A DNA stretch of 64,000 nt, from the NCBI RefSeq assembly GCF_021654795.1, contig NZ_AP025344.1, forward strand, positions 1,984,501 to 2,048,500, read 5' to 3'. A model generated the notes under the pieces. The model was given only the letters and a program-made list of their open reading frames with translations, did no database searches and was not told where the DNA came from. Below are positions 9,659 to 19,215 of this stretch, one piece after another. The position numbers were made by a program, and so were the translations under genes. This stretch comes from Paenibacillus dendritiformis. Lineage in GTDB: Bacteria; Bacillota; Bacilli; Paenibacillales; Paenibacillaceae. Within the stretch, counting starts at the first letter, position 1, and every line of letters starts with the position of its first letter.

Positions 9659-11079
9659 TAGAGACAACCTTGGAACATATAGCGGAGCTGTGCGGCGGCC
9701 GGTTGGCCGATCCGTCCGCAGGCTCGGCTAAGGTGCGCGGCGTATTTACCGATTCCCGCTCCGTGCTCCCCGGAGGACTGTTCGTTCCTCTCGCCGGCGA
9801 ACGATTCGACGGCCATGCGTATGTGGAGGAGACGCTGCGCGCCGGGGCGGCCGGATCGCTCTGGCAAGCGGATCGGGAGCTGCCCGGGGCTTCGGCACCG
9901 CTGATTCTCGTGAAGGACACGTATGCGGCGCTGCAGCGGCTGGCCTCCGCTTATCTTGCGGAAACCCGGGTTCAGGTGGTCGGCGTTACCGGAAGCAACG
10001 GCAAGACGACGACGAAGGATCTGGTGGCGTCCGTCTTGTCGCAAAAATATCGGGTACATAAGACCGATGGGAACTTCAACAATCATATCGGGCTTCCGCT
10101 GACGGCGCTCTCGATGCCGCCGGAGACGGAGATTGCGGTGCTCGAGATGGGCATGAGCGGCCGGGGCGAGATCGAGCTGCTCTCGAAGCTGGCGAGACCG
10201 GACGTGGCCGTCATCACCAATATCGGGGACGCCCACCTGCTCCAGCTCGGCAGCCGGGAGGAGATCGCCCGGGCGAAGCTCGAGATTACGGCCGGGCTGC
10301 GCGACGGCGGCCTGCTCGTCTGCCACGGGGACGAACCGCTGGTCGATCTTGCGCTGTCCGAACGGGAGCCGGGGGAGCGCATCCGCCTGCTCCGCTTCGG
10401 TCTGGGCGAACGATGCGAGCTGCGGCTGTCGCGCATGAACGGCGACGGCAGCGGCACCGTCTTCGCCGTGCCTTCCGCCGGCGGACAAGGCGAGGCTGTC
10501 TTCCGCATCCCGCTGCTGGGGCGGCATAATGTGTTGAACGCCATGGCCGCACTGGCGGTCGGGCGCCGCTTCGGCCTGACGGACGAACAGATTGCCGCCG
10601 GACTGGCCGGGGCGCGCATCAGCGGCATGCGCTTCGAGCGTCATGTCACGACGGAAGGCTGGATCGTGCTGAATGACGCGTACAATGCGAGCCCGACTTC
10701 GATGAGGGCGGCCTTGTCCGTGCTGGCCGACATGAAGGGCGGACGGCGCATCGCCGTGCTCGCCGACATGCTGGAGCTGGGGCCGCAGGAAGCGGATCTC
10801 CATTACGAGATCGGAGCGGAGCTTGGCCCGGATACGGTCGATCTGCTGCTCACGTACGGCGAGTTGGGCAGCCATATCGCTGAAGGGGCCCGCGCCTCGC
10901 TGCCTGCAGAGGCGGTGCACTCGTTCCAAGATAAAATGGCCTTGAAAGCCTATTTGAACCAAGAAGTGAGACCCGGCGATATCGTGCTCGTCAAGGCGTC
11001 CCGGGGAATGAAACTTGAAGAAGTTGTAAATGACTGGATCCGTAACACGGATTCGTCTGTGGGGCTACGGGAGGTGTAG
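9655..11079 (+). CDS. murF: UDP-MurNAc-tripeptide:D-Ala-D-Ala ligase MurF
   Basis: 474 residues. It starts at GTG 9655 inside the GTGA overlap with murE. ATP site GVTGSNGKTTTKDLV, then the EMGMSGRGEI motif typical of MurF and the VLNDAYNASPTSM segment of the substrate pocket. It adds the D-Ala-D-Ala dipeptide to the UDP-MurNAc tripeptide in the cytosol. In B. subtilis the murF gene lies outside this cluster; here it is in the cluster between murE and mraY. Confidence 0.95.
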   Translation: MIETTLEHIAELCGGRLADPSAGSAKVRGVFTDSRSVLPGGLFVPLAGERFDGHAYVEETLRAGAAGSLWQADRELPGASAPLILVKDTYAALQRLASAYLAETRVQVVGVTGSNGKTTTKDLVASVLSQKYRVHKTDGNFNNHIGLPLTALSMPPETEIAVLEMGMSGRGEIELLSKLARPDVAVITNIGDAHLLQLGSREEIARAKLEITAGLRDGGLLVCHGDEPLVDLALSEREPGERIRLLRFGLGERCELRLSRMNGDGSGTVFAVPSAGGQGEAVFRIPLLGRHNVLNAMAALAVGRRFGLTDEQIAAGLAGARISGMRFERHVTTEGWIVLNDAYNASPTSMRAALSVLADMKGGRRIAVLADMLELGPQEADLHYEIGAELGPDTVDLLLTYGELGSHIAEGARASLPAEAVHSFQDKMALKAYLNQEVRPGDIVLVKASRGMKLEEVVNDWIRNTDSSVGLREV

Positions 11080-11082
11080 GGA

Positions 11083-12045
11083 TTGGACTTCAAATTGATG
11101 TTAATGACAATGGGCGTATCTTTCATCTTGGCTGTCATCCTCGGCCCGCTAACCATTCCGCTGCTTCGCAGGCTCAAGTTCGGACAGCAGGTCCGCGATG
11201 ACGGCCCGCAAGCCCATTTGAAAAAAGCAGGTACCCCTACGATGGGTGGCGCCATTATTTTGCTCGCCTTTACGCTTGCTTTTCTAAAATTTTCTGTAAC
11301 CGATATCGATTTTTATGTATTGCTCATCGCGACGCTCGGCTTCGGACTGATTGGATTTCTTGACGATTATATCAAAATCGTGTTCAAGCGTTCGCTCGGT
11401 CTGACCGCGAGGCAGAAGCTGATCGGGCAGCTGGCGTGCTCCGCCGTGATCTGCGCGCTGCTGTGGCAGTCGGATCACAGCACCGTGCTGGCGGTTCCGG
11501 GGACGTCCTGGGGCCTTGACCTAGGCTGGTTCTATTATCCGTTCGTCATTTTGATGATGCTGGCGATCAGCAACGCGGTCAATTTCACGGACGGGGTGGA
11601 CGGACTGCTCTCCGGCACCAGCGCGATCGCGCTGGCGGCCTTCGCCCTGATCGCGATGCAGCTGTCCGAGATCGCGGCCGCGGTATGCGCGGCAGCCATG
11701 ATCGGCGCCGTGCTCGGCTTCCTCGTCTTCAATGCGCATCCGGCCAAGGTGTTCATGGGCGATACCGGTTCGCTCGGCATCGGTGGCGCTATCGGTGCGA
11801 TTGCCATTTTGACGAAGACGGAGCTGCTGTTCCTCGTTATCGGGGGCATTTTCGTCATCGAGATGCTGTCCGTCGTGATTCAAGTCGTCTCTTTCAAGAC
11901 ACGAGGCAAGCGCGTATTCAAAATGAGTCCGATTCATCATCATTTCGAGTTGTCCGGCTGGTCGGAATGGCGCGTCGTCATCACCTTCTGGCTCGCGGGC
12001 ATCGTGCTCGCCGGACTCGGATTATGGATCAACAAGGGGTTGTAG
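11083..12045 (+). CDS. mraY: Phospho-MurNAc-pentapeptide-transferase MraY
   Basis: 320 residues, ten predicted membrane segments. The family motifs are visible: HLKKAGTPTMGG, FLDDYIKI, NAVNFTDGVDGL, MGDTGSL and the late HHHFE loop (SPIHHHFELSGW). It transfers phospho-MurNAc-pentapeptide to undecaprenyl phosphate to make lipid I. The start is TTG 11083, with GGGAGGTG a few bases upstream and only three bases after murF. Confidence 0.96.
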   Translation: MDFKLMLMTMGVSFILAVILGPLTIPLLRRLKFGQQVRDDGPQAHLKKAGTPTMGGAIILLAFTLAFLKFSVTDIDFYVLLIATLGFGLIGFLDDYIKIVFKRSLGLTARQKLIGQLACSAVICALLWQSDHSTVLAVPGTSWGLDLGWFYYPFVILMMLAISNAVNFTDGVDGLLSGTSAIALAAFALIAMQLSEIAAAVCAAAMIGAVLGFLVFNAHPAKVFMGDTGSLGIGGAIGAIAILTKTELLFLVIGGIFVIEMLSVVIQVVSFKTRGKRVFKMSPIHHHFELSGWSEWRVVITFWLAGIVLAGLGLWINKGL

Positions 12046-12048
12046 CAG

Positions 12049-13476
12049 ATGGAACATCCAGATACGTACCAAGGTAAGCGCGTCGTCGTTCTCGGACTGG
12101 CCAAGAGCGGCGTCAGTGTGGCTAAGACGTTTCATGAACGCGGTGCCCTCGTAACCGTCAATGATAAGAAAGAGCGCCACAAATGCCCTGAAGCTTCGGA
12201 GCTGGAAGCTTTGGGCATTTGTGTTGTATGCGGCCAACACCCGGATGATCTGCTCGACGCCAGCGTCCGGCTCGTCGTCAAAAATCCGGGCATTCCGTAT
12301 ACGGCGCCGCCCGTGCGCCAGGCGCTCGCCCTCGGGATCGAGGTCGTGACCGAGGTGGAGGTCGCTTACCATCTCAGTCCGGCGCCGATCATCGGCATTA
12401 CGGGCAGCAACGGCAAGACGACGACGACGACCTGGGTCGGCAATATGCTCGAAGCGGCCGGGCTTCGTCCCATCGTCGCCGGCAATATCGGCACGCCGCT
12501 CTGCCAGGCCGCCGGGGAAGCGGGCGCGGACAACGTGCTGGTCGCCGAGCTGAGCAGCTTCCAGCTCAAGGGGACATCCGCCTTTCGTCCGCGTGTCGCC
12601 AGCTTGCTGAACATGTCGGAGACCCATTTGGATTATCATGGGACGATGGAGGATTATGTCCAGTCCAAGGCCCGCTTGTTCCGCAATATGGCGAACGGGG
12701 ATGTCGCCGTGCTCAATGCGGACGATCCGACTTGCCGGGCGCTCGCTCCCGGGATCGGGGCCCGCATCTGGTGGGTGTCGTCCACGCGGCGAGTGGAATG
12801 CGGCGTATACGTAGAGCCTCCTTATCCGGCGGAAGCCGGCGAAGGGGAGGAAGAAGATCGCCGGTTGGTCTATGCGGATGAGGCGGGGCGCTTGCATCCG
12901 ATCATCGGCGTCCGGGAAATCGGCGTGCCCGGGCGTTACAATGTGGACAACGCCTTGGCGGCCGCTGCCATCTCGATTGCGGCGGGCGCCGATCCCGCGG
13001 CGCTGGCGGAGCCGCTCCGTTCGTTCCGGGGCGTGGAGCACCGGCTCGAATACGTGGGCGAGGTGAACGGCGCATCGTACTATAACAACTCCAAGGCGAC
13101 AAATACGAAGGCGACGCTGATGGCGCTGGAGGCGTTCGAAGCGCCGGTCGTCCTGATCGCCGGCGGCCTGGATCGCGGGCTCGATTTCCTGGAGCTGGTT
13201 CCGGCGCTGAAGGAGCGGGCCGCGGCCGTGGTGACAATGGGCGAGACCAGAGAAATCTTGGCCGCCATCGCCGCAAAGGCGGGTTTAACGAACGTAGCGG
13301 TCGTCGACAATGTAGATAATGCATCGGAAGCCGTCTCGGAAGCGGTGCGCCTGGCGGCCGGCTATGCCAAGCCGGGCGATGTCGTGCTGCTGTCGCCGGC
13401 TTGCGCGAGCTGGGATATGTTCCCTTCCTATGAAGAGCGCGGACGAATGTTTAAGGCGGCGGTGCATAGTCTTTAA
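12049..13476 (+). CDS. murD: UDP-MurNAc-L-alanine:D-glutamate ligase MurD
   Basis: 475 residues. N-terminal Rossmann-like UDP-binding domain (VVVLGLAKSGVSVAK), ATP site GITGSNGKTTTTTW, and C-terminal ligase domain with YYNNSKATNTKAT, LIAGGLDRG and LSPACASWDMF. It adds D-Glu to UDP-MurNAc-L-Ala. ATG 12049 follows the mraY stop by three bases. A short acidic insert (GEGEEEDRR, about residue 264) is not conserved in the family as I know it but lies in a loop. Confidence 0.95.
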   Translation: MEHPDTYQGKRVVVLGLAKSGVSVAKTFHERGALVTVNDKKERHKCPEASELEALGICVVCGQHPDDLLDASVRLVVKNPGIPYTAPPVRQALALGIEVVTEVEVAYHLSPAPIIGITGSNGKTTTTTWVGNMLEAAGLRPIVAGNIGTPLCQAAGEAGADNVLVAELSSFQLKGTSAFRPRVASLLNMSETHLDYHGTMEDYVQSKARLFRNMANGDVAVLNADDPTCRALAPGIGARIWWVSSTRRVECGVYVEPPYPAEAGEGEEEDRRLVYADEAGRLHPIIGVREIGVPGRYNVDNALAAAAISIAAGADPAALAEPLRSFRGVEHRLEYVGEVNGASYYNNSKATNTKATLMALEAFEAPVVLIAGGLDRGLDFLELVPALKERAAAVVTMGETREILAAIAAKAGLTNVAVVDNVDNASEAVSEAVRLAAGYAKPGDVVLLSPACASWDMFPSYEERGRMFKAAVHSL

Positions 13477-13523
13477 GTAGGGGGGTGTTCAAGCCCCTAC
13501 ATTGTCCAATGAGGTGTACCGCA

Positions 13524-14621
13524 ATGGTCAAAGCACGGACCGCTCCCGATTTGTGGCTTATCGGATCCATTCTCTCTTTGCTGGCGATAGGAATTGTCAT
13601 GGTATACAGTGCCGGCGCCGTCATCGCTTTTCATGACTACGGCGACTCGTTCTATTTCGTCAAGCGGCAGCTGCTGTTCGCCGTACTTGGATTGGTTGCC
13701 ATGTTCATAACGATGAACACCGATTACCGGGTATGGGCCCGGTATGCGAAGGCCGGCCTGCTGATCTGCTTCGGGCTGCTCATCATCGTTCTTATTCCGG
13801 GCATCGGAGACGTCCGGGGCGGCGCGCGCAGCTGGCTTGGCATCGGTTCGTTCGGCATTCAGCCTTCGGAATTCATGAAGCTCGGCATGGTGATCTTTTT
13901 GGCCAAAATGCTGTCCGACGAGCAGACAAGAATCGATCGGTTCACGACCGGACTGCTTCCGCCGCTCGGCGTGATGGGGGCAGCCTTCGGACTCATTATG
14001 CTTCAGCCCGATCTTGGGACAGGCACGGTCATGATGGGCGCTTCGCTGCTGCTCATCTTCACGGGAGGGGCCCGGATCAAGCATCTGGCTTCGCTGGCTC
14101 TCGTCGGAATAGCCGGGTTCGTCGGTCTTATTCTGGCGGCGCCTTACCGGTTGCAGCGGATCACCGCCTTTCTCGATCCGTGGCAGGATCCGCTTGGGGC
14201 GGGGTATCAGGCGATCCAGTCGCTGTACGCGATCGGTCCGGGCGGATTGGTCGGCCTCGGATTGGGGGCGAGCCGCCAGAAATACAATTACGTGCCCGAG
14301 CCGCAGACCGACTTTATCTTCTCCATTCTGGCGGAGGAGCTTGGGTTCATTGGCGGCGTTACCGTATTAATGCTATTCTTAATTCTAGTATGGCGCGGCA
14401 TGCGGGCGGCGATGGCGGCTCCGGACACATTCGGCAGTCTGCTGGCCGTCGGGATCGTCGGCATCGTCGCCGTGCAGGTTCTTATCAATATTGGCGTCGT
14501 CATCGGCTTGATGCCGGTGACAGGCATTACGCTGCCATTAATCAGCTATGGCGGCTCTTCCTTGACATTGATGCTGACTTCACTGGGCATCTTGTTGAAT
14601 ATATCACGATATGCGAGGTGA
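13524..14621 (+). CDS. spoVE: SpoVE/FtsW-type SEDS glycosyltransferase
   Basis: 365 residues from ATG 13524, chosen because GAGGTG lies seven bases before it and MVKARTAPDLW aligns with the start of B. subtilis SpoVE. A GTG at 13485 would add 13 residues. About ten membrane segments, with the SEDS motifs GGARSWLGIG, QPSEFMKLG, QPDLGTGTV, and the C-terminal GLMPVTGITLPLISYGGSS. SEDS proteins polymerise glycan strands with a partner class B PBP. Its place between murD and murG and the presence of spoVD suggest the cortex enzyme, though it could also serve as FtsW. Confidence 0.9.
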   Translation: MVKARTAPDLWLIGSILSLLAIGIVMVYSAGAVIAFHDYGDSFYFVKRQLLFAVLGLVAMFITMNTDYRVWARYAKAGLLICFGLLIIVLIPGIGDVRGGARSWLGIGSFGIQPSEFMKLGMVIFLAKMLSDEQTRIDRFTTGLLPPLGVMGAAFGLIMLQPDLGTGTVMMGASLLLIFTGGARIKHLASLALVGIAGFVGLILAAPYRLQRITAFLDPWQDPLGAGYQAIQSLYAIGPGGLVGLGLGASRQKYNYVPEPQTDFIFSILAEELGFIGGVTVLMLFLILVWRGMRAAMAAPDTFGSLLAVGIVGIVAVQVLINIGVVIGLMPVTGITLPLISYGGSSLTLMLTSLGILLNISRYAR

Positions 14622-14626
14622 ACGAG

Positions 14627-15733
14627 ATGCGCGTCGTGCTGAGCGGCGGCGGTACGGGAGGTCATATTTACCCGGCTGTCGCCATCGCGAGGGAATGCGA
14701 GAAACGCTATCCCGACTGCACTTTTTTATATATAGGAACCGATCGAGGCCTGGAGAGCCGGCTTGTTCCCGAGGAAGGCCTCCCTTTCGCCTCCATCGAC
14801 ATCACCGGATTTCGCCGCAAGCTCTCGCTTGACAACGTCAAGACGGTCATGCGCTTCCTGAAGGGCGTGAGCAAGGCGAAGGCGATGCTGGCCGAATTCA
14901 AGCCGGATGTCGTCATCGGAACCGGAGGGTATGTATGCGGGCCGGTCGTCTACGCGGCCGCCAAGATGGGCATCCCGACGGTCATCCATGAACAGAATGT
15001 CATTCCCGGGCTGACCAACAAGTTCCTCAGCCGTTATGTCAGCCTGGTCGCGGTCAGCTTCGAGCAATCGGCCGCTTATTTCAAGAAGGCGAAGCAGGTC
15101 GCCTACACCGGCAACCCGCGCGCGACCGCGGTCGCGCGGGCGAACCGGGAGCGGGGCTTCGCCTCGCTCGGACTGCCGATGGACAGCCGCGTCGTGCTTA
15201 TCGTGGGCGGCAGCCGCGGCGCGCAAGCGGTGAACCAGGCGATGATCGGAATGGTCCCGCTGCTGAAGCAGCTGCCGGACGTTCACTTCGTCTATGTGAC
15301 CGGCCAGCATTATTATGAGCATACGCGGGCCGCGGTCCTCAAATCGAGCGAGTCCGTGCGCAATCATCTGCATGTGCTTCCTTATATCGGAAATATGCCC
15401 GAGGTGCTGGCCGCGACGACGCTCGCGGTAAGCCGGGCGGGGGCCTCATCGCTGGCGGAGCTGACATCGCTTGGCATCCCGTCGGTGCTCATCCCGTCGC
15501 CCAATGTGACGAATAATCACCAAGAGGCCAACGCGCGATCGCTGGCGGATGCCGGAGCCGCCATCATGATGCTGGAGCGGGAGCTGAGCTCGACCGCGCT
15601 CTTCGATACGATCAAGCGGCTGATGACCGATGAGAATGCGCGAAGCCGGATGTCGGCCCGGGCCAAAGCGTTCGGCCAGCCGGACGCCGCGGAGCGCGTC
15701 GCAATTGAATTGGAACGATTGACGGGCAAGTGA
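14627..15733 (+). CDS. murG: UDP-GlcNAc:undecaprenyl-PP-MurNAc-pentapeptide GlcNAc transferase MurG
   Basis: 368 residues from ATG 14627, with GAGGTG nine bases upstream overlapping the spoVE stop. GT28 fold: SGGGTGGHIYPA at the N-terminus (lipid I side), GGSRGAQAVNQ and the C-terminal nucleotide site with SRAGASSLAELTSLGIPSVLIPSPNVTNNHQEANA. It converts lipid I to lipid II at the inner face of the membrane. The open frame continues upstream through spoVE in another phase, but the family N-terminus fixes the start here. Confidence 0.96.
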   Translation: MRVVLSGGGTGGHIYPAVAIARECEKRYPDCTFLYIGTDRGLESRLVPEEGLPFASIDITGFRRKLSLDNVKTVMRFLKGVSKAKAMLAEFKPDVVIGTGGYVCGPVVYAAAKMGIPTVIHEQNVIPGLTNKFLSRYVSLVAVSFEQSAAYFKKAKQVAYTGNPRATAVARANRERGFASLGLPMDSRVVLIVGGSRGAQAVNQAMIGMVPLLKQLPDVHFVYVTGQHYYEHTRAAVLKSSESVRNHLHVLPYIGNMPEVLAATTLAVSRAGASSLAELTSLGIPSVLIPSPNVTNNHQEANARSLADAGAAIMMLERELSSTALFDTIKRLMTDENARSRMSARAKAFGQPDAAERVAIELERLTGK

Positions 15734-16041
15734 AGCTTGCCCGATTTGTGCGTCTCGGACGAGATGCGGGGGAGGGCGTCCGCTCTCGCTGCGAACTGGG
15801 GCTTTCATCATGTTCCGGGGCAAGCGCAATCCGAGGTTTGCCGGGGGCCGTCCGGCCCGGAGCGGGGCGGACGGCATGGGTGAAGCGCCGCGCCCTTTCC
15901 GTCTGGGCACCTGTCACACAACGCGTGACGGCTACATAAGATACCCTATACATCGTGACAGCCAGTGCCGCTTGCCGGACACGGACGTTGCATCGTTCTA
16001 TCGCGGACGACAGGATGAGTTGGGTTAAGGAGGTTCATCAT
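15734..16041. other. 308-bp intergenic region murG-murB with nested inverted repeats
   Basis: No gene is convincing here. The region contains CTGTCAC (15911-15917) and GTGACAG (15955-15961), a perfect 7-bp inverted repeat enclosing 37 bp; inside it GTCAC (15913-15917) also pairs with GTGAC (15925-15929). A small frame at 15810-16028 has no ribosome site. The murB site AAGGAGG lies at 16027-16033. Function of the repeats is unknown; see findings. Confidence 0.5.
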
Positions 16042-16950
16042 ATGCTGCAGCAATTTATATCCCGTTATTCGGATTTGAACTTGGGCAAGTACAAGGTAAA
16101 TGAGCCGCTTGCACCGTATACGACCTGGAAAATCGGAGGTCCGGCGGATGTGCTCGTCGAGCCTGCCGGCAAAGAGCAGATCGTTCAGACTGTCCGGCTC
16201 CTTCATGACATGCAACTCCCGTGGATGGCCTTAGGGCGCGGATCCAACATGCTCGTCTCCGACAAAGGGGTGCGAGGCGTTGTCATTCATACCGGGCATG
16301 CGCTTGATTATGTCCGGCAGGAAGACAATCTGGTGCATGCCGGAGCGGGGCTTTCCTTCATCAAGCTGTCCGTGCTCACCGGCAATATGGGGTTGTCGGG
16401 ACTGGAATACGCGGGCGGCATTCCAGGCACGGTAGGCGGAGCCGTCTACATGAATGCCGGCGCGCACGGGTCTGACGTGTCACGAATATTTGAATCTGCT
16501 GAGATTGTACTGGAGACAGGGGAATTGGTGCGATACAGAACGGAAGATATGAAGTTCGCGTACCGCCATTCCGTGCTGCACGAGATCAGGGGCATCGTAC
16601 TGGAGGCGACGTTCCGGCTGGAGCGCGGAGACCGGCATGAAATCAAAGCCTTGAACGCAGCCAATAAGGAACGGCGTCTGCGGACGCAGCCGCTGCAAGC
16701 CGCATGCGCGGGGAGCGTGTTCCGCAACCCGCCGGGAGATTTCTCGGCCCGGCTGGTGGAAGAAGCCGGACTGAAGGGATTTCGGATCGGCGGAGCCGAA
16801 GTATCCACGTTACACGCCAATTTCATTGTAAACACCGGGCAAGCAACAGCGTCAGACGTGCTCACCCTGATGGAGCGCATCCAACAAACGATAAAAGACC
16901 GATATGGTGTCGAGTTGGTGCCGGAAGTGTTGGTGGTGGGTGAGCGGTAA
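16042..16950 (+). CDS. murB: UDP-N-acetylenolpyruvoylglucosamine reductase MurB
   Basis: 302 residues. ATG 16042 follows AAGGAGG by eight bases. An N-terminal FAD-binding PCMH domain shows YTTWKIGGPADVLVEP and GRGSNMLVSDKGVRGVV, then GLEYAGGIPGTVGGAVYMNAGAHG, and the C-terminal substrate domain has AGSVFRNP, the Ser of which is the proton donor in type II MurB enzymes. It reduces the enolpyruvyl group to give UDP-MurNAc. The following murA catalyses the preceding step. Confidence 0.95.
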   Translation: MLQQFISRYSDLNLGKYKVNEPLAPYTTWKIGGPADVLVEPAGKEQIVQTVRLLHDMQLPWMALGRGSNMLVSDKGVRGVVIHTGHALDYVRQEDNLVHAGAGLSFIKLSVLTGNMGLSGLEYAGGIPGTVGGAVYMNAGAHGSDVSRIFESAEIVLETGELVRYRTEDMKFAYRHSVLHEIRGIVLEATFRLERGDRHEIKALNAANKERRLRTQPLQAACAGSVFRNPPGDFSARLVEEAGLKGFRIGGAEVSTLHANFIVNTGQATASDVLTLMERIQQTIKDRYGVELVPEVLVVGER

Positions 16951-16966
16951 TCACGGAGGTGATACA

Positions 16967-18250
16967 TTGGACAAATTGGTGATTGAGGGTGGGAAGCCTC
17001 TATCGGGAACCATTCGTATCCATGGAGCCAAAAATGCCGCTTTACCGATTTTAGCAGCCGCGATCCTGGCCGACGGTGTCGTCAAGCTCGATAATGTTCC
17101 GCAATTACTCGACATTGAAGTAATGCTGCACATTTTGCGCCGCTTGGGCTGTCGGGCCGTTCAAGACGGTTATACGGTCACATTGGATGCAGCCGGTACT
17201 CATTCGGTTCATGTGCCGGAAGATTTGATGCGACAGATGCGCTCATCCATATTTTTGATGGGGCCGCTGCTTGCTCGCTTTAAGGAAGTTCATATTTATC
17301 AGCCCGGCGGCTGCGCTATCGGGGAACGCAAGATCGATTTGCATCTGCGGGGGCTGCAGGCGCTTGGAGCGGAAGTGGAGCAGTGCGGCCACCGCGTCAC
17401 GTGCCGCGCATCCCGGCTCGTCGGAACGGATGTCCATCTTGATTTCCCAAGCGTGGGGGCGACGGAGAATGTAATGATGGCCGCCGTGCTGGCGGAAGGC
17501 ACGACCGTCATCACGAATGCCGCCCGGGAGCCGGAAATCAACGACCTTCAGAACTTCTTGAATCAGATGGGGGCCAATGTAAGCGGAGCGGGCAGCGGCA
17601 CGATCGTGATTGAAGGCGTCAGCAATCTGTACGGCTGTCAATATTCGATCATCCCGGACCGGATCGTGGCCGGCACGCTGATGATCGCGGCAGCCGCGAC
17701 AAGGGGAGCGGTGACGCTGACCAACGCGCATTCGGGGCATTTGACCTCATTGATTCATATTCTTCGCCGCGCCGGTGTTCAGATCGCTACGAGTGATGGT
17801 ATAATCAATGTAACCAGCTTCGGCAGGGCGAAGGCCGTAGATCGGATCGTCACATCGCCGTATCCGGCATTTCCGACCGATCTGCAATCGCAGCTGATGG
17901 TGTTGATGGCGCTTGCCGACGGAGTCAGCGTGCTGAAGGAGACGATATTCGAGGGCCGCTTCAAGCATGTGGATGAATTGTCACGCATGGGCGCCGATAT
18001 CCGGGTCGATCTGAGCACGGCGTTCGTACGCGGCGTGACTACGCTGTACGGCACGACAGTCGAAGCGACCGACCTTCGCGCGGGAGCCGCTCTCGTTATT
18101 GCCGGATTGGCCGCGCAGGGCCGAACGATTATTGAAAATGTCCATCATATTGATCGCGGCTATGACCGGATTGAGCATATATTCAGCCGACTTGGCGCGA
18201 ACATCGAACGGTTCGCCGCGGTACCCAAGCTTGACCTTGCCAATGGATAA
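16967..18250 (+). CDS. murA: UDP-N-acetylglucosamine 1-carboxyvinyltransferase MurA
   Basis: 427 residues from TTG 16967, seven bases after GGAGGT. EPSP-synthase-like fold with the N-terminal GTIRIHGAKNAALPILAAAI and the catalytic loop PGGCAIGER; Cys116 is the PEP-binding and fosfomycin-target cysteine. The C-terminal half has FPTDLQSQLMVL and the RAGAALVIAGLAA segment. First committed step of peptidoglycan synthesis. Many Bacillota have two MurA paralogues; only this one is in the window. Confidence 0.95.
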   Translation: MDKLVIEGGKPLSGTIRIHGAKNAALPILAAAILADGVVKLDNVPQLLDIEVMLHILRRLGCRAVQDGYTVTLDAAGTHSVHVPEDLMRQMRSSIFLMGPLLARFKEVHIYQPGGCAIGERKIDLHLRGLQALGAEVEQCGHRVTCRASRLVGTDVHLDFPSVGATENVMMAAVLAEGTTVITNAAREPEINDLQNFLNQMGANVSGAGSGTIVIEGVSNLYGCQYSIIPDRIVAGTLMIAAAATRGAVTLTNAHSGHLTSLIHILRRAGVQIATSDGIINVTSFGRAKAVDRIVTSPYPAFPTDLQSQLMVLMALADGVSVLKETIFEGRFKHVDELSRMGADIRVDLSTAFVRGVTTLYGTTVEATDLRAGAALVIAGLAAQGRTIIENVHHIDRGYDRIEHIFSRLGANIERFAAVPKLDLANG

Positions 18251-18262
18251 AGCTACAGCGAG

Positions 18263-18286
18263 TCCCCTCCCCTAACAAGGAGGGGA
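18263..18286 (+). other. Hairpin between murA and divIB
   Basis: tcccctcc / ggagggga, 8-bp stem with an 8-base loop. There is no T-run after it, so it is not a classical terminator; it may modulate readthrough or mRNA stability. Confidence 0.4.
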
Positions 18287-18342
18287 TTGTGGGTGTTACG
18301 GCGAACTAACATTTAAGGAGAAAGAATGGAGGGGGTGAGCGG

Positions 18343-19215
18343 TTGCACCTACGTAGTATTCCCCCGCTTCCAGGGAAGCCGCCGAAGAAGAAGCGCGCAG
18401 CTGCGAAGCTCATTTGGCTGCTGTCCATTCTATGCATCGTGCTTCTGGTCGTGCTGTTCTTCCGTTCATCGATAAGCAAGGTTTCGGAAGTGCGCTGGAT
18501 CGGAGAGCACTTCGTGACGAAGGCCGAATTGGGCGAAGTCAGCGGACTGAAGCCCGGCGAACCGTTCTTCGGGACGAGCGAGGCGACGGTCGGCGCGCGA
18601 ATTCAAGAAAAGTTCCCTTTTGTCAAATCGGTGAAGATGGTCAAGCAGTTCCCTGGCGTGATCGAAGTATACGTTCATGAGTATGCCGCCGTAGCCTACG
18701 AATTGAGCGCCGACGGGCAGGTTATGGCCTGTCTGGAGAACGGCGCCGTCGTGAAGCCGAGCGCGCAGCTGAAGACCGTGCTGGAGAAGCCGGTATTGAC
18801 CAAATGGGACGGACAAGCCGAGATGAGAGGTCGGTTGAGCGAGCAATTGGCCAAGATTCCGAAGGGGCTGCTGGCGGACATTTCCGAGATTAGCTTCTAT
18901 CCGTCTCCCTCGTACCCGGACCGCATCAAGATGTATACGCGCTCCGGGTTCGAGGTCGTCACGACGGTATCGGCTCTCCCCGACAAGATCACGTATTTAA
19001 GCGGCGTGGTCGAGACGCAGGAGCCTGGCCGCATCACGATGCTCAAGGCCGATTCGTATATTCCGTACTCCAGCCTCCCGGAGGACCCGGACGAGATAGG
19101 CGCAGAAGAGGAACAAACGGGTACAAATGAGCAGGAAAAGGAAAATAATGAGAATAACATGCAGGATGGACAAGATCAACAAAATGTGGACGAAGAAAAA
19201 AACTCTACTCAATAA
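18343..19215 (+). CDS. divIB: Cell division protein DivIB/FtsQ
   Basis: 290 residues from TTG 18343, with GGGGGTGAG just upstream. A short basic cytoplasmic tail (KPPKKKRAAAK) precedes one membrane helix at about 24-44, then a POTRA domain (SKVSEVRWIGEHFVTKAEL) and a beta domain. The C-terminal 40 residues are acidic and Gln/Asn-rich and look disordered. DivIB acts in the septal complex with FtsL and DivIC. It ends the mur part of the cluster; ftsA follows after 238 bp. Confidence 0.9.
   Translation: MHLRSIPPLPGKPPKKKRAAAKLIWLLSILCIVLLVVLFFRSSISKVSEVRWIGEHFVTKAELGEVSGLKPGEPFFGTSEATVGARIQEKFPFVKSVKMVKQFPGVIEVYVHEYAAVAYELSADGQVMACLENGAVVKPSAQLKTVLEKPVLTKWDGQAEMRGRLSEQLAKIPKGLLADISEISFYPSPSYPDRIKMYTRSGFEVVTTVSALPDKITYLSGVVETQEPGRITMLKADSYIPYSSLPEDPDEIGAEEEQTGTNEQEKENNENNMQDGQDQQNVDEEKNSTQ

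Noticed and set aside
8258..9667. A 469-codon minus-strand frame antisense to murE
   Set aside because: Same reason: shadow of a GC-rich gene, no recognisable protein features and no ribosome site.
13733..14626. A long open frame continuous with murG, reading through spoVE in another phase (666 codons in total)
   Set aside because: The family N-terminus of MurG (SGGGTGGHIYPA) begins at 14627 with a ribosome site; the upstream part has Arg/Ala/Gly-rich shadow composition and overlaps the well-supported spoVE.
15810..16028. 72-codon frame in the murG-murB gap
   Set aside because: No ribosome site, Arg/Gly-rich composition and overlap with the inverted repeats suggest a chance frame.
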